DNA from: Nitrospira sp.
GTDB taxonomy: Bacteria; Nitrospirota; Nitrospiria; Nitrospirales; Nitrospiraceae
Length of the DNA stretch: 64,000 nt
Assembly: GCA_029194535.1 (NCBI GenBank)
Contig: JARFXR010000001.1
Location: forward strand, 124,001-188,000
Reading direction: 5' to 3'
Shown: one piece after another, positions 52,330-61,921 of the stretch
Layout: each line of letters starts with the position of its first letter
How positions within the stretch are numbered: the stretch's first letter is position 1
Notes under the pieces: model-generated
Told to the model about the DNA's origin: nothing
The model's database searches: none
Seen by the model: only the letters and a program-made list of their open reading frames with translations
Made by a program: the position numbers and the translations under genes

Positions 52330-53265
52330 ATGAGGATCGAGCGTATCCTGCTGGCAACGGATTTTTCTTCCTGGGCGCGTCGGGCGGAGGACTATGCCTG
52401 CTCTCTCGCCTCTCTCTGGAACGCTCGTCTGACCATTATGAGCGTCTTGGAATTGGTGCCGGGCATGAACCCCGACTACCCCGTCAATCATCAATATCTG
52501 ACGGAGCGCATGCGAGAAACGTCGGAGCAGCTTGCCGAATGCAAACGACGCATCGAGTTTCGGGAGATCTTCGTTTCCGCCAGAATCGGAACCGGACTCC
52601 CGAGCGAAGAGGTGGTCGCCGCGGCTCTGGCGGAAGACTCCGACCTCGTCGTCCTGGGAACGAGGGGAAGGAGCGGATTGGCCCATGTGTTGCTTGGGAG
52701 CACGGCGGAGCGTGTGATCCGTACGGCGCCCTGTCCCGTTCTCGCCGTGCATCTGACAGCCACTGAGAGTTCGACTCCCAGGCCCGAGATCACGCTGGAA
52801 CGGATTCTGGTCCCAATCGATTTTTTCGACGGTTCGCTGGACGCGCTGGAGTACGCCGCTTTGCTTGCCCGACAGACTAAGGCCTCCATCAAGGTTCTCC
52901 ATGTTCTAGAACCGGTAGCCTACGGATTGGACTTCACGCTCGGGCATGCAGAAGAACGGGAGCGGACACGGGAGCGGTTGATGAAACGCCTCGATGCCCT
53001 GTCCACGGCGCTCACGGCCGCCGGCATCCCGGCAACCAGTCTGATTCGGGGAGGAATCCCTGGCGACACCATACTGGACGAAGCTCGGACCTGGCCGGGC
53101 GATCTCCTCGTAATGGGGACTCACGGACGGCGAGGAATCTCCCATGTGTTGAGCGGAAGCATCGCTGAAGCGGTGCTTCGTCGCGCAGAATGTCCGGTGC
53201 TGACCGTTCGGAATCCGAAATTCCATCCGAGCCATCAGCGAGTGACCCTGAAGTCTGCCTTGTAG
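52330..53265 (+). CDS. Tandem-domain universal stress protein
   Basis: 311 residues, two Usp domains (about 1-145 and 152-300). Both have complete ATP-binding motifs: G-T-R-G-R-S-G-L-A-H-V-L-L-G-S-T and G-T-H-G-R-R-G-I-S-H-V-L-S-G-S-I. The domain starts R-I-L-L-A-T-D-F-S and R-I-L-V-P-I-D-F-F carry the acidic residue that contacts adenine. It follows the cupredoxin gene and could share its sigma-54-like promoter. Confidence 0.93.
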   Translation: MRIERILLATDFSSWARRAEDYACSLASLWNARLTIMSVLELVPGMNPDYPVNHQYLTERMRETSEQLAECKRRIEFREIFVSARIGTGLPSEEVVAAALAEDSDLVVLGTRGRSGLAHVLLGSTAERVIRTAPCPVLAVHLTATESSTPRPEITLERILVPIDFFDGSLDALEYAALLARQTKASIKVLHVLEPVAYGLDFTLGHAEERERTRERLMKRLDALSTALTAAGIPATSLIRGGIPGDTILDEARTWPGDLLVMGTHGRRGISHVLSGSIAEAVLRRAECPVLTVRNPKFHPSHQRVTLKSAL

Positions 53266-53302
53266 AGCGAGTCCTTTTCCACCGTTAACCGAGGAGCCAA
53301 TC

Positions 53303-53527
53303 ATGGGTGCGATGGTGAAGCCAGCCAAGAGGGCCAAGCCGGAGCCTAGACGGTCTGCCCCTCGCCCACAGAAAGCGATCACGCTGCCGGGCGATCTCTG
53401 GGAGCGCATTTCGAACAAGGCGTACGAATTGTGGGAACAGCGTGGGCGCCTGGAAGACCATGCGCTCCGTGACTGGCTGGATGCGGAGGCAATCGTGATG
53501 GAAGAAGTCCATGAAGCGCGGGAATGA
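53303..53527 (+). CDS. DUF2934-type small protein
   Basis: 74 residues. After a basic, Pro/Lys-rich first 25 residues comes the compact motif R-I-S-N-K-A-Y-E-L-W-E-Q-R-G-R-L-E-D-H-A-L-R-D-W-L, the core of DUF2934 (A-Y-x-L-W-E-x-x-G-x-P followed by D-W-x-x-A-E). Function of this family is unknown. GAGGAG lies eight bases upstream. It overlaps the next gene by 17 bases. Confidence 0.8.
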   Translation: MGAMVKPAKRAKPEPRRSAPRPQKAITLPGDLWERISNKAYELWEQRGRLEDHALRDWLDAEAIVMEEVHEARE

Positions 53528-54890
53528 CTCGCCGCAGGGGTTGGCTGTTCCACTCGACCCTTCGCTGGAGGCCCTCCTCGCTCGGCTCGAGGCCCTGTCC
53601 CATGCACCGCAATTCTCCGTTCAACGCCAGGTGGCCCTCGAGCGGGCTCTGCGCCCCTATCTTGAATCCTCCGGGGATCTCCTTCGTCCACTACCGGAAG
53701 AAGCGGACCTGGCTACGCTGACCGTATACACGGATTTCTACCCCGAGGATGGGCAGCTCACCCTGATCGAACAACTCCGAGACGTCATCACCGAGCATAT
53801 CCCGGACGAAGAGCGGCGGTGGCTCGACCAGCTCAAGCATTCTTATATGGATCTGCTCGAGGTGCTTCCGTTCAGAGCCGGTGATCCGCCTCATGTCATG
53901 ACCCTGCGCTCGATCGGCGACGGGGTCCAGGTCCTGGTGCAGGGAGGCGAGTATGCTCGAGACCTGAGTGCGGGACAGGTGCTCCTCACTCGTGTCGTCC
54001 GCGACCCGGAGGATCCAGAGCGAGGAATCGGCCGGATCGCCGGAAGTGCGCTGGTCCTTTCCCCGGCCAAGGCTCGCGCGGTGCTCGACGCCTCACGCGA
54101 ATGGGAGCGGAGCATGGAAATCTCGTCCGGCTCCTTCGTGCTCGGGGATTGGCAGGAATTCGTGAAACGGTTCGGGCATATCCTGTTGTGGAACTTTGCT
54201 CACCTGCGTCTGGCCACGCTTCTCAATGCCGTCGTGCATATCCGCTACTTGACGCGGGAGGGAGCGCCTTTTCTCTATGTGTTGGCTCTGTATGACCATC
54301 GTGAGTACGGATTCCTTGCCGACGGTCTCTCGGCCATGAATGAACTCGAAGTCGGCTCCCTCCGGCATCCCGTCATGCCCTCAGGGCAAAAGGGAAAGCC
54401 GGTCCGGGTCTGGATTCAACGGGCGAGCGGCGAGAACGGCGCGAAGGTGGTCGTTGCGCGGCTCACGCTCACCCCCGTGCAACTCGTCGTCGAGAGTGAC
54501 ACGCCGGACCGCCTCAATGCGATCAAGCATCAACTGGCTTCGACGTTCGGCTACTCGCTGCACTTTCGAGGCGAATCCCTCTCGCCGCCCCGTCGTGAAC
54601 TGCCGGTTGATCAGTTGACTGAGGGGGAGTCGCCTTCAGTGGTTGTGAGCGAGGAAGAAGACCTGGCTCTCGTCCGAAACTTCCTCGACACCGCGTATCT
54701 CGAATGGCCGGACCAACCCCTGGCCGCCTTACAGGGTCAGACACCAAGGCATGCGGCGGCTCAACCGGCTTCGCGGGCACAGGTCGTCGACCTGATCGAC
54801 GAGATCGCGCATGAGGACCTCGGCATCCTGCGGCTGGGAACACCGGCGTTCGATTATAACGTCCTCCGGGCACACGTCGGACTCGTTTGA
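53511..54890 (+). CDS. Large conserved protein of unknown function
   Basis: 459 residues, cytoplasmic (no signal or membrane segment). I do not recognise a catalytic motif. The first 120 residues are helical and acidic; the middle (about 130-330) looks alpha/beta; the C-terminal W-P-D-Q-P-L-A-A-L-Q-G-Q-T-P-R-H-A-A resembles the W-x-x-x-P-(L/N)-x-x-L-x-G-x-T-P-x-x-A helix turn seen in toxin-binding antitoxin domains and in SEC-C-type proteins. Start ATG 53511 lies within the end of the DUF2934 gene, so the two are coupled. It is followed by the formate dehydrogenase genes after 32 bases, but no functional link is evident. Confidence 0.6.
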   Translation: MKRGNDSPQGLAVPLDPSLEALLARLEALSHAPQFSVQRQVALERALRPYLESSGDLLRPLPEEADLATLTVYTDFYPEDGQLTLIEQLRDVITEHIPDEERRWLDQLKHSYMDLLEVLPFRAGDPPHVMTLRSIGDGVQVLVQGGEYARDLSAGQVLLTRVVRDPEDPERGIGRIAGSALVLSPAKARAVLDASREWERSMEISSGSFVLGDWQEFVKRFGHILLWNFAHLRLATLLNAVVHIRYLTREGAPFLYVLALYDHREYGFLADGLSAMNELEVGSLRHPVMPSGQKGKPVRVWIQRASGENGAKVVVARLTLTPVQLVVESDTPDRLNAIKHQLASTFGYSLHFRGESLSPPRRELPVDQLTEGESPSVVVSEEEDLALVRNFLDTAYLEWPDQPLAALQGQTPRHAAAQPASRAQVVDLIDEIAHEDLGILRLGTPAFDYNVLRAHVGLV

Positions 54891-54922
54891 CAGCGCAGCG
54901 AAGGCGAAGGAAACAAATCTTC

Positions 54923-55405
54923 ATGCCAGACCAACCTTCACTCGACCGCAACCTCGATCAACTCCTGTCGGAGGAGTGCGGTCGTTCCGGACCCTCCGAC
55001 AAGCCGAAACTTCTCAAGGTCTTGTTAGCCGTCCAGGAGCGGATGGGATACGTACCGCCTCACTCCATCCCGCAGATTGCACGGCGGGTCGGCGCCACCG
55101 AGGCCGACGTCGCCGGAGTCCTGTCGTACTATCCGGACCTGCGTACCTTCGCGCCGGGACGTCACGTGATTCGTATCTGCATGGGAGAGTCCTGTTTCGC
55201 AAACCGTTGCAGTCGCGTCCTGCGCGCCCTCAACGACCATCTGGGCATTGTCATCGGCGAAACGGACGCCGGGCGTCGCTTCACCCTTGAAAAGGTCTAT
55301 TGCATGGGCAACTGCGCGGTGGCGCCAACCGTGGCGGTGAATCAGGATCTCTTCGGGCGAGTCGAACCAGAGCAGATTCCGTCCATCGTGGATTGCTACC
55401 GATGA
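54923..55405 (+). CDS. NuoE-like 2Fe-2S subunit of NAD-linked formate dehydrogenase
   Basis: 160 residues, full length for NuoE/FdsG proteins. The four cysteines are C-M-G-E-S-C (C-x4-C) and C-M-G-N-C (C-x3-C), the thioredoxin-fold 2Fe-2S pattern. The N-terminal helical bundle has L-L-A-V-Q-E-R-M-G-Y-V-P, the family opening. In a formate dehydrogenase of the FdsABG type this subunit sits beside the flavin subunit and takes part in NAD reduction. It is followed by the flavin-subunit gene with a four-base overlap (ATGA). Confidence 0.93.
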   Translation: MPDQPSLDRNLDQLLSEECGRSGPSDKPKLLKVLLAVQERMGYVPPHSIPQIARRVGATEADVAGVLSYYPDLRTFAPGRHVIRICMGESCFANRCSRVLRALNDHLGIVIGETDAGRRFTLEKVYCMGNCAVAPTVAVNQDLFGRVEPEQIPSIVDCYR

Positions 55406-56922
55406 CCCCAGCCACGCTCTATCTCTCCAACGACACGTCGTCCCGGGCGGTCGGTGCGGACCGGCTCGCGAAGCAGCTCCGGCAACAGTCGAACGCCCGC
55501 CTCATCCGTACCTCCTCACGCGGTGCGTTCTTCCTCGAACCGATGATCGAACGGGATGTGACGGAAGGTCGCGAAGGTCGAATGGTCTGGTGCAACGTCA
55601 CCGCCAGCGACCTTCCAAACATCGTTGCGGGACGAGGGGGAGTTCCGCTCCGTTCCATCCCGTTTCTCTCCGCTCAGAGCCGGTTCACTTTCTCGAACTT
55701 CGGGATCACGCAGCCGCTCGCCCTGGACGAATACAGGACGCGAGGCGGGTTTGAAGGACTCGAGAGGGCGCTGGACATGGCTCGCGATTCGATCATCGAG
55801 GAACTCAAGATTGCCGGCCTTCGCGGGCGCGGTGGGGCGGCCTATCCGGTCTGGAGCAAGTGGCAGGCAGCCCGGCAGACGGAATCTGACGAGAAATTCG
55901 TGGTCGTGAACGCGGATGAAGGCGACGCCGGCACCTATTGCGACCGAATGGTGATGGAAGGTGACCCGTTCCGTCTGATCGAAGGAATGCTGATTTGCGC
56001 CCGTGCGATCGGCGCGACGAAGGGATATGTGTATTGCCGACAGGAGTACCCGGCCGCAGCGGGGGCGATGCGGGCGGCGGTACGAAAGGTCGAGGAGGCG
56101 GGCCTGCTCGAACTCAACGGCCGGCCGTTCGCGATCGACGTCGTGCTGGGTGCCGGCTCCTATGTCTGCGGAGAAGAGACGGCCCTCCTGGAGTCATTGG
56201 AGGGGCGACGGGGTGTCGTGCGGGCCAAACCACCCTATCCGGCGGTCTCCGGCCTCTATCGGAAACCTACGATCGTCAGCAACGTGCTGACCTTTGCGAC
56301 CGTGCCGAATATTCTTACCCGCGGCGGAGCCTGGCACGCGTCTCTCGGCACCGATCGATCGCGCGGAACGATCGCGCTGCAGATAGGCGGGCGGGTCGCG
56401 CAGCCTGGTCTCGTCGAAATTCCCTTCGGGCTGTCCTTGCGAAAAGTCCTCGACCAATTCGGCGGAGGGATGGCGGCCGGTTCCCGCTTCAAAGCGGTGC
56501 AGGTAGGAGGGCCGTTGGGCAGCCTGTTCCCGGAATCGAAACTGGACATTCCGATCTGCTACGACTCGTTTTCAGATGCGGGGGCGATCCTGGGCCACGG
56601 TGGCATCGTCGTCTACGACGAGGACACCGACATGGTGGAACTCGCGCGCCATTTCATGGCGTTTACGGCGGACGAATCCTGCGGCAAATGTACGCCTTGC
56701 CGGATCGGCTCGCTCCGAGGGCGGGAATTGCTGGACCTGGTTCACGGAGGCCGAGCGACGAAGGCTGAATTGACGCTGCTGACCGATCTGGCGGACACGA
56801 TGAGAACGGCCAGTCTCTGCGCCCTGGGAGGCCGCGCGCCCTATCCGGTTCTGACAGCGATTGAACATTTCCCCGGCGAATTTCAGACACGCTTGAGAGC
56901 GCAGGAGGCAGGAACAGGCTGA
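55402..56922 (+). CDS. NuoF-like NAD/FMN subunit of NAD-linked formate dehydrogenase
   Basis: 506 residues. The first 90 or so residues form a separate N-terminal domain without the 2Fe-2S cysteines; then the NuoF core: G-R-G-G-A-A-Y-P-V-W-S-K-W with the FMN loop, N-A-D-E-G-D-A-G-T-Y-C-D-R (the E-G-D form typical of dehydrogenase complexes rather than complex I), G-A-G-S-Y-V-C-G-E-E-T-A-L-L-E-S, and the 4Fe-4S site S-C-G-K-C-T-P-C-R-I-G. It binds NAD and FMN and transfers electrons from the catalytic subunit. ATG 55402 overlaps the NuoE-like stop. Confidence 0.93.
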   Translation: MTPATLYLSNDTSSRAVGADRLAKQLRQQSNARLIRTSSRGAFFLEPMIERDVTEGREGRMVWCNVTASDLPNIVAGRGGVPLRSIPFLSAQSRFTFSNFGITQPLALDEYRTRGGFEGLERALDMARDSIIEELKIAGLRGRGGAAYPVWSKWQAARQTESDEKFVVVNADEGDAGTYCDRMVMEGDPFRLIEGMLICARAIGATKGYVYCRQEYPAAAGAMRAAVRKVEEAGLLELNGRPFAIDVVLGAGSYVCGEETALLESLEGRRGVVRAKPPYPAVSGLYRKPTIVSNVLTFATVPNILTRGGAWHASLGTDRSRGTIALQIGGRVAQPGLVEIPFGLSLRKVLDQFGGGMAAGSRFKAVQVGGPLGSLFPESKLDIPICYDSFSDAGAILGHGGIVVYDEDTDMVELARHFMAFTADESCGKCTPCRIGSLRGRELLDLVHGGRATKAELTLLTDLADTMRTASLCALGGRAPYPVLTAIEHFPGEFQTRLRAQEAGTG

Positions 56923-56933
56923 GCGGTAGTCCC

Positions 56934-59681
56934 ATGAACCTTACCATTAACGGACATGTCGTGGCGGCTGAACCGGGTGAGACCGTCTATGCCGCCGCTC
57001 ACAAGGCCGGCATCTCGATCCCCAGTCTCTGCCTCTCGCATCACCTGGCTCCCTTCGGCTCCTGTCGCCTCTGCCTGTGCGAAATCGAGGGACAATCAGG
57101 CACTCCGGCATCCTGCACGACGCCGGTTCGGCCGAATATGGTGGTACGAACAGAGAGCGAAGAACTGTCCCGCCATCGGCACAATATCGTCGAGCTGTAT
57201 TTGTCCGAACAACCGGACGGCGAGTCGTCAGGACCGTTGCACGAGCTGGCGGTCGCTCATGGAGTGGATCGAGTCCGTTATCCCGACGGCGGGCACCGAA
57301 AAAAACGCGCGCCGGTACGGGACGACTCGAATCCATTCTTCACGTTCGACAACAGGATCTGCATCTCCTGCGCGCGCTGCGTCCGAGCATGCGAGGAGAT
57401 CCAAGGCACAAATGCCCTGACGATGGTGGGGCGAGGATTCTGGACGATGCCGGTCGCCGGGATCGGTCCCCTGTCAGGTGAGGCGGGAGGATATGCGACG
57501 TCGAACTGCGTATCCTGCGGAGCCTGCGTGAAGGAATGTCCGACCGGAGCGCTCTCGGAAAACACCGTGCTCCGACAGGGACACCCCGCTCACACCGTCC
57601 GCACCACCTGCGCCTATTGCGGCGTGGGCTGCGCGTTTGAGGCCGGCGTGCGTGACGGACAGGTCGTGCAGATGCTTCCGGCAGACGATGGTCCCTCCAA
57701 TCTCGGCCATGCCTGTATGAAAGGCCGCTTCGGCTGGACCTATATCACTGCTGAGGACCGACTACGGGCTCCGTTACTCCGGGAAGGAAACCGCTGGAAG
57801 GAGATTTCCTGGGACGCCGCACTGGAGTATGTCGCACGGGAATTCTCACGGATTAAAACCGCGCACGGCCTCGATTCGCTGGCCACGATTTCCTCGAGTC
57901 GTGGGACGAACGAAGAGAATTATCTGTTCGGCAAGTTCATGCGATGCGTGATCGGAACCAATCACATCGATAATTGCGCCCGAGTCTGCCACAGCGCAAC
58001 GGTGACCGGCATGATGGAAACGCTGGGGGCCTCCGCCGCCACCAATTCGATCGAAGATCTGGACCTCGCCAAGGTCATCATGGTCGTGGGAGCCAACCCG
58101 ATGGAGTCTCATCCGGTCGTCGGAGCGAGGATCAAGCGGGCTCATCGACGCGGAGTCCCGTTGATCGTGATCGATCCGCGCCGAACCGAATTGGCTCGGC
58201 TGGCCGATCTGCACCTGCAGCTCGAACCGGGCACCAATGTGGCGTTACTGAACGGGATGGGGCACGTCATTGTTCAAGAACATCTCGTCGATCAGCAGTT
58301 CGTGCGTGAGCGAACGGAAGGACTGGTCGAATGGATGAAGGCAGTCGCGGACTGCACGCCGGGAAAGACCGAACAGGTCACCGGGGTGCCGGTCCATCTT
58401 ATTCGAGAGGCGGCGCGTCGCTATGCCTCAAGCGGTGCGTCGCTGTGTATGCACGGACTCGGCGTGACGGAGCATCGCTGGGGCAGTCATGGAGTGATCG
58501 CCCTTGTGAACCTCGCGTTAGCCACCGGAAATATCGGCAGACCGGGAACCGGCATCAATCCGCTGCGCGGACAGAACAACGTGCAGGGAGCATCGGACGT
58601 CGGCTGTCTTCCGACCTATTTTGCCGGTTATCAGTCTTTGGATGACCCCGAACTGTCGGCGCGACATCAATTCATCACCGGCCGTCCCCTGCCGGCGAAG
58701 CGAGGTATGAAGACGCCGGATATGTGGGATGCCGCGCTCGATGGTCGCCTACAGGCACTCTGGATCATCGGCTACGACGTGGCGCAGACCGATCCGAATC
58801 TCAAGAAGGTCCATGCAGCACTCCGGCAGGTCGAGTGTCTGGTGGTGCAGGATCTCTTCATGAGCGAGACCGCCAAGTTCGCTCATCTGGTGCTGCCCGG
58901 CGCGTCCTTCTTGGAAAAGGACGGCACGTTCACCAACCTGGAACGGCGGATTCAGCGGATCAGGAAGGCGGTGGACCCGCCGCAGGGGGTTCTCCCGGAT
59001 TGGCGCGTGGTCTGCGAGGTGTCGAATCGCATGGGTTATCCGATGACCTACGCCCACCCATCCGAGATCATGGACGAGATCGCACGACTGACCCCCATGT
59101 TTGCGGGCGTTTCATATGACCGGTTGGACGACCACGCCGGCTTACAGTGGCCGATTCCGGACGGCGCGCACGAAGGGACGCCTCTGATGCACCGGGATAC
59201 ATTCTCCAAAGGCAAAGCGCACTTCGTCGCGGTGGACTATCTGCCCCCTGGCGAAGTGGCGGGCGAAGAATACCCGTTCGTCCTGACGACGGGACGCATT
59301 CTGCAGCACTATAATTGCGGATCTCAAACAAGGCGGACGGACATCCTGGCCTTAGTGGATGCCGACGTGTTGGAAATGCACCCGCTCGATATGGAGCAGC
59401 TGCATCTGACTGAAGGTGCGATCGTCCGGCTGGTGAGTGCCAGGGGGGAAGCGATTCTCGCGGTCGTGAGAAGCGAGCGTGTGCTTCCCCGGCATCTCTT
59501 CACCAGCTTTCATTTCCCGGCTTCAACCGTTAACGAATTGCTCTCATCGAGCGCCGACGAAAGTTCAAAGTGCCCTGAATACAAGGTATCGGCCGTCCGT
59601 GTGGAACCGATGGACCTGGATGCGCTCGATCCGGAAGATGAAGTGGAACTCCGACAGATTCGCAGACAACTCATACTTTAG
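56934..59681 (+). CDS. Formate dehydrogenase catalytic subunit (FdsA/FdhF-like)
   Basis: 915 residues. Layout: N-terminal NuoG-like 2Fe-2S domain (1-80, with C-x10-C-x2-C-x13-C), ferredoxin domain with two 4Fe-4S sites (C-I-S-C-A-R-C-V-R-A-C and C-V-S-C-G-A-C-V-K-E-C-P), then the Mo/W bis-MGD catalytic unit with its own 4Fe-4S (C-A-Y-C-G-V-G-C). The metal-binding residue is C352 in A-R-V-C-H-S-A-T-V, a cysteine form, not selenocysteine. H-C-S-A neighbours match formate dehydrogenases. It oxidises formate to CO2 and passes electrons to NAD through the NuoE/F-like pair upstream. The channel gene follows. Confidence 0.93.
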   Translation: MNLTINGHVVAAEPGETVYAAAHKAGISIPSLCLSHHLAPFGSCRLCLCEIEGQSGTPASCTTPVRPNMVVRTESEELSRHRHNIVELYLSEQPDGESSGPLHELAVAHGVDRVRYPDGGHRKKRAPVRDDSNPFFTFDNRICISCARCVRACEEIQGTNALTMVGRGFWTMPVAGIGPLSGEAGGYATSNCVSCGACVKECPTGALSENTVLRQGHPAHTVRTTCAYCGVGCAFEAGVRDGQVVQMLPADDGPSNLGHACMKGRFGWTYITAEDRLRAPLLREGNRWKEISWDAALEYVAREFSRIKTAHGLDSLATISSSRGTNEENYLFGKFMRCVIGTNHIDNCARVCHSATVTGMMETLGASAATNSIEDLDLAKVIMVVGANPMESHPVVGARIKRAHRRGVPLIVIDPRRTELARLADLHLQLEPGTNVALLNGMGHVIVQEHLVDQQFVRERTEGLVEWMKAVADCTPGKTEQVTGVPVHLIREAARRYASSGASLCMHGLGVTEHRWGSHGVIALVNLALATGNIGRPGTGINPLRGQNNVQGASDVGCLPTYFAGYQSLDDPELSARHQFITGRPLPAKRGMKTPDMWDAALDGRLQALWIIGYDVAQTDPNLKKVHAALRQVECLVVQDLFMSETAKFAHLVLPGASFLEKDGTFTNLERRIQRIRKAVDPPQGVLPDWRVVCEVSNRMGYPMTYAHPSEIMDEIARLTPMFAGVSYDRLDDHAGLQWPIPDGAHEGTPLMHRDTFSKGKAHFVAVDYLPPGEVAGEEYPFVLTTGRILQHYNCGSQTRRTDILALVDADVLEMHPLDMEQLHLTEGAIVRLVSARGEAILAVVRSERVLPRHLFTSFHFPASTVNELLSSSADESSKCPEYKVSAVRVEPMDLDALDPEDEVELRQIRRQLIL

Positions 59682-59687
59682 GCGCAC

Positions 59688-60542
59688 ATGGAGCCCGTCG
59701 CGACATCGTCTGCATTACCGCTCGACGCCTATGCCCCCGCGCAGATTGCCGTGCGGGTGCGCGACGTCGGCATGACCAAGGCCACCCTTCCTGTTCCCAC
59801 GATGCTTGCCTTGGCGCTGTTGGCGGGAGCATTCATCGGCTTAGGCGCACTCTTCTACACCGTGACCATCACGACGGGACCCGCCGATCCACCGACGGCC
59901 ATCGGGCTTGTGCGGCTGGCGGGCGGCGTGACATTCAGTTTGGGACTCATCCTTGTGGTAGTCGGCGGGGCGGAACTCTTCACCGGCAATAATCTGATCG
60001 CGATGGCTTGGGCGTCCGGCCGCGTGACCGCTCTGCAAGTCCTTCGGAACTGGGTGTGGGTCTATCTCGGCAACTTGATTGGAGCGATCGGAACCGCGTT
60101 GTTGATCTGGCTGGCCGACGTGCAGAGTCTGAATGACGGCGCGGTCGGAGACACGATGGTGCGGATCGCGCGAGCCAAGGTGTCGCTTGATCCTCTATCG
60201 GCCCTTACCGGAGGAATTCTCTGCAACGTGCTCGTGTGCCTCGCCCTGTGGTTGTGCATAGGCGCGCGCGGCGTCGCCGATAAGATTCTGGCGATCATTT
60301 TCCCGATCAGCGCCTTCGTGGCCTGCGGGTTTGAACATTCCATCGCCAACATGTACTTTCTCCCCATCGGAATCATTCTGACATCAGGCGGCGCCGCGCC
60401 AATTGCGCTGGCCGGCGCCCTCAACAATCTGCTGCTCGTGACGATCGGGGATATTCTCGGCGGGACAATCCTCGTGGCCTCGGTGTATTGGTTTGTGTAT
60501 CTCCGCGGAGAAGGCGAGAGGCAGTCTGCACGCGTTCGGTAA
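59688..60542 (+). CDS. Formate/nitrite channel (FNT family)
   Basis: 284 residues with six membrane helices. The FNT signatures are visible: G-G-A-E-L-F-T-G-N-N (motif in TM2-3), and C-G-F-E-H-S-I-A-N-M-Y-F-L-P, with the pore histidine of the family. It is seven bases after the formate dehydrogenase stop, so it probably imports formate for that enzyme, though FNT proteins can also carry nitrite. N-terminus is unusually long and polar before TM1. Confidence 0.92.
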   Translation: MEPVATSSALPLDAYAPAQIAVRVRDVGMTKATLPVPTMLALALLAGAFIGLGALFYTVTITTGPADPPTAIGLVRLAGGVTFSLGLILVVVGGAELFTGNNLIAMAWASGRVTALQVLRNWVWVYLGNLIGAIGTALLIWLADVQSLNDGAVGDTMVRIARAKVSLDPLSALTGGILCNVLVCLALWLCIGARGVADKILAIIFPISAFVACGFEHSIANMYFLPIGIILTSGGAAPIALAGALNNLLLVTIGDILGGTILVASVYWFVYLRGEGERQSARVR

Positions 60543-60639
60543 GCGGAGTGCGCTCTCAGAATGGGGCGTGACAAGGCGAGTACAACGTTCTGGGCGAGAC
60601 TCGAATGAAGGTCGCTGGGCCAAGGGCTAGGAGAGACGA

Positions 60640-61890
60640 ATGACATTGCAGAGGACGACTGTCGGCATCCTGGTGGGCGGGGGACCGGCTCCCGGCATCA
60701 ATAGCGTCATCAGCGCCGTCACGATTCGAAGTATTGTCGGCGAGTGTAACGTCGTCGGCATTTTGGACGGCTTGAAATGGTTGATGGAAGGGAATACGAA
60801 TCACGCGCGGCCGCTTTCGATTGAGGCAGTGAGCCGCATTCATTTTGATGGTGGCTCGCTCTTGGGGACCTCCCGCGCGAATCCCACGAAGAAGGCAGAA
60901 TACCTCGACAATGTACTGTCGTCTCTCGAGCGCCTTGGAGTCACTCGTCTGGTGACCATTGGGGGAGATGATACGGCATTCTCGGCGCTGAGGCTCGAAG
61001 AACGGTCTGCCGGTCGCATTCAGATCGTACATGTGCCGAAAACTATCGACAACGACCTCGATCTCCCTTACGGCATTCCGACTTTTGGGTTCCAAACAGC
61101 GCGCCATTTCGGCGTGCAGATTGTCAAGAACCTTATGGTAGACGCTCAAACCACCTCACGCTGGTACTTCGCAGTGACCATGGGCAGAAAGGCCGGCCAT
61201 TTGGCGCTGGGAATCGGGAAGGCCGCAAGCGCAACATTGACGGTGATTCCTGAAGAATTCAGGGAGCGACCCGTTAAACTTCGGCACCTCGTAGATGTCC
61301 TGATTGGGACCATCATCAAGCGTCTCAATGCCGGACGACCCCACGGCGTCGTTGTGTTGGCTGAGGGACTAATTGAAATTTTGGATCCCCACGATCTCGG
61401 AGGCTTGGAGCACGTCGAACGGGATGAGCATGGTCATCGCCGCCTTGCCGATGTGGATGTGGGTGATCTGTTGCGGCGGGAAGTGACAAAGGACCTGCAG
61501 GTCTTGGGGATTTCCACCACCATCGTGGCCAAGGACATCGGCTATGAATTGCGTTGCGCGGATCCGATTCCATACGACATTGAGTACACTCGCGATCTTG
61601 GATATTGTGCGGCACAATATCTCATCGACGGAGGGACAGCCGCCATGGTGTCGATCCAGGACGGCAGGTTTACCCCTATTCCGTTCAAGCGCATGGTGGA
61701 CCCGCTCAGTGGCCGGACGAAGGTCAGGATGGTGGATACGGCTTCGCCGGCATATCAGATTGCCCGCCAATACATGGTTCGGCTCGGAGCGGAGGATTTC
61801 AACAATCCCGTACAGCTGAGCCGCTACTGCGCTTTGGTCGGACTTTCAGAGGAGGTATTCAGGCACCGGTTCCAGCCGCCGTCTGTTTGA
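60640..61890 (+). CDS. Pyrophosphate-type 6-phosphofructokinase
   Basis: 416 residues. The N-terminal G-I-L-V-G-G-G-P-A-P-G-I-N is the nucleotide/phosphate loop. G108-G-D110-D111 (rather than G-G-D-G) and P-K134-T-I-D-N-D (rather than P-G-T-I-D-N-D) are the residues that favour pyrophosphate over ATP. The substrate region M-G-R-K-A-G-H-L-A-L is complete. It interconverts fructose 6-phosphate and fructose 1,6-bisphosphate reversibly with PPi, suiting an organism that runs gluconeogenesis and glycogen turnover. Separated by 97 bases from the formate channel. AGGAG lies six bases before the ATG. Confidence 0.93.
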   Translation: MTLQRTTVGILVGGGPAPGINSVISAVTIRSIVGECNVVGILDGLKWLMEGNTNHARPLSIEAVSRIHFDGGSLLGTSRANPTKKAEYLDNVLSSLERLGVTRLVTIGGDDTAFSALRLEERSAGRIQIVHVPKTIDNDLDLPYGIPTFGFQTARHFGVQIVKNLMVDAQTTSRWYFAVTMGRKAGHLALGIGKAASATLTVIPEEFRERPVKLRHLVDVLIGTIIKRLNAGRPHGVVVLAEGLIEILDPHDLGGLEHVERDEHGHRRLADVDVGDLLRREVTKDLQVLGISTTIVAKDIGYELRCADPIPYDIEYTRDLGYCAAQYLIDGGTAAMVSIQDGRFTPIPFKRMVDPLSGRTKVRMVDTASPAYQIARQYMVRLGAEDFNNPVQLSRYCALVGLSEEVFRHRFQPPSV

Positions 61891-61921
61891 ACGCGTCCGC
61901 AGGCACGAAAGGATGGATGAG

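Noticed and set aside
57987-57989. Selenocysteine in the formate dehydrogenase
   Set aside because: The codon is TGC, an ordinary cysteine.
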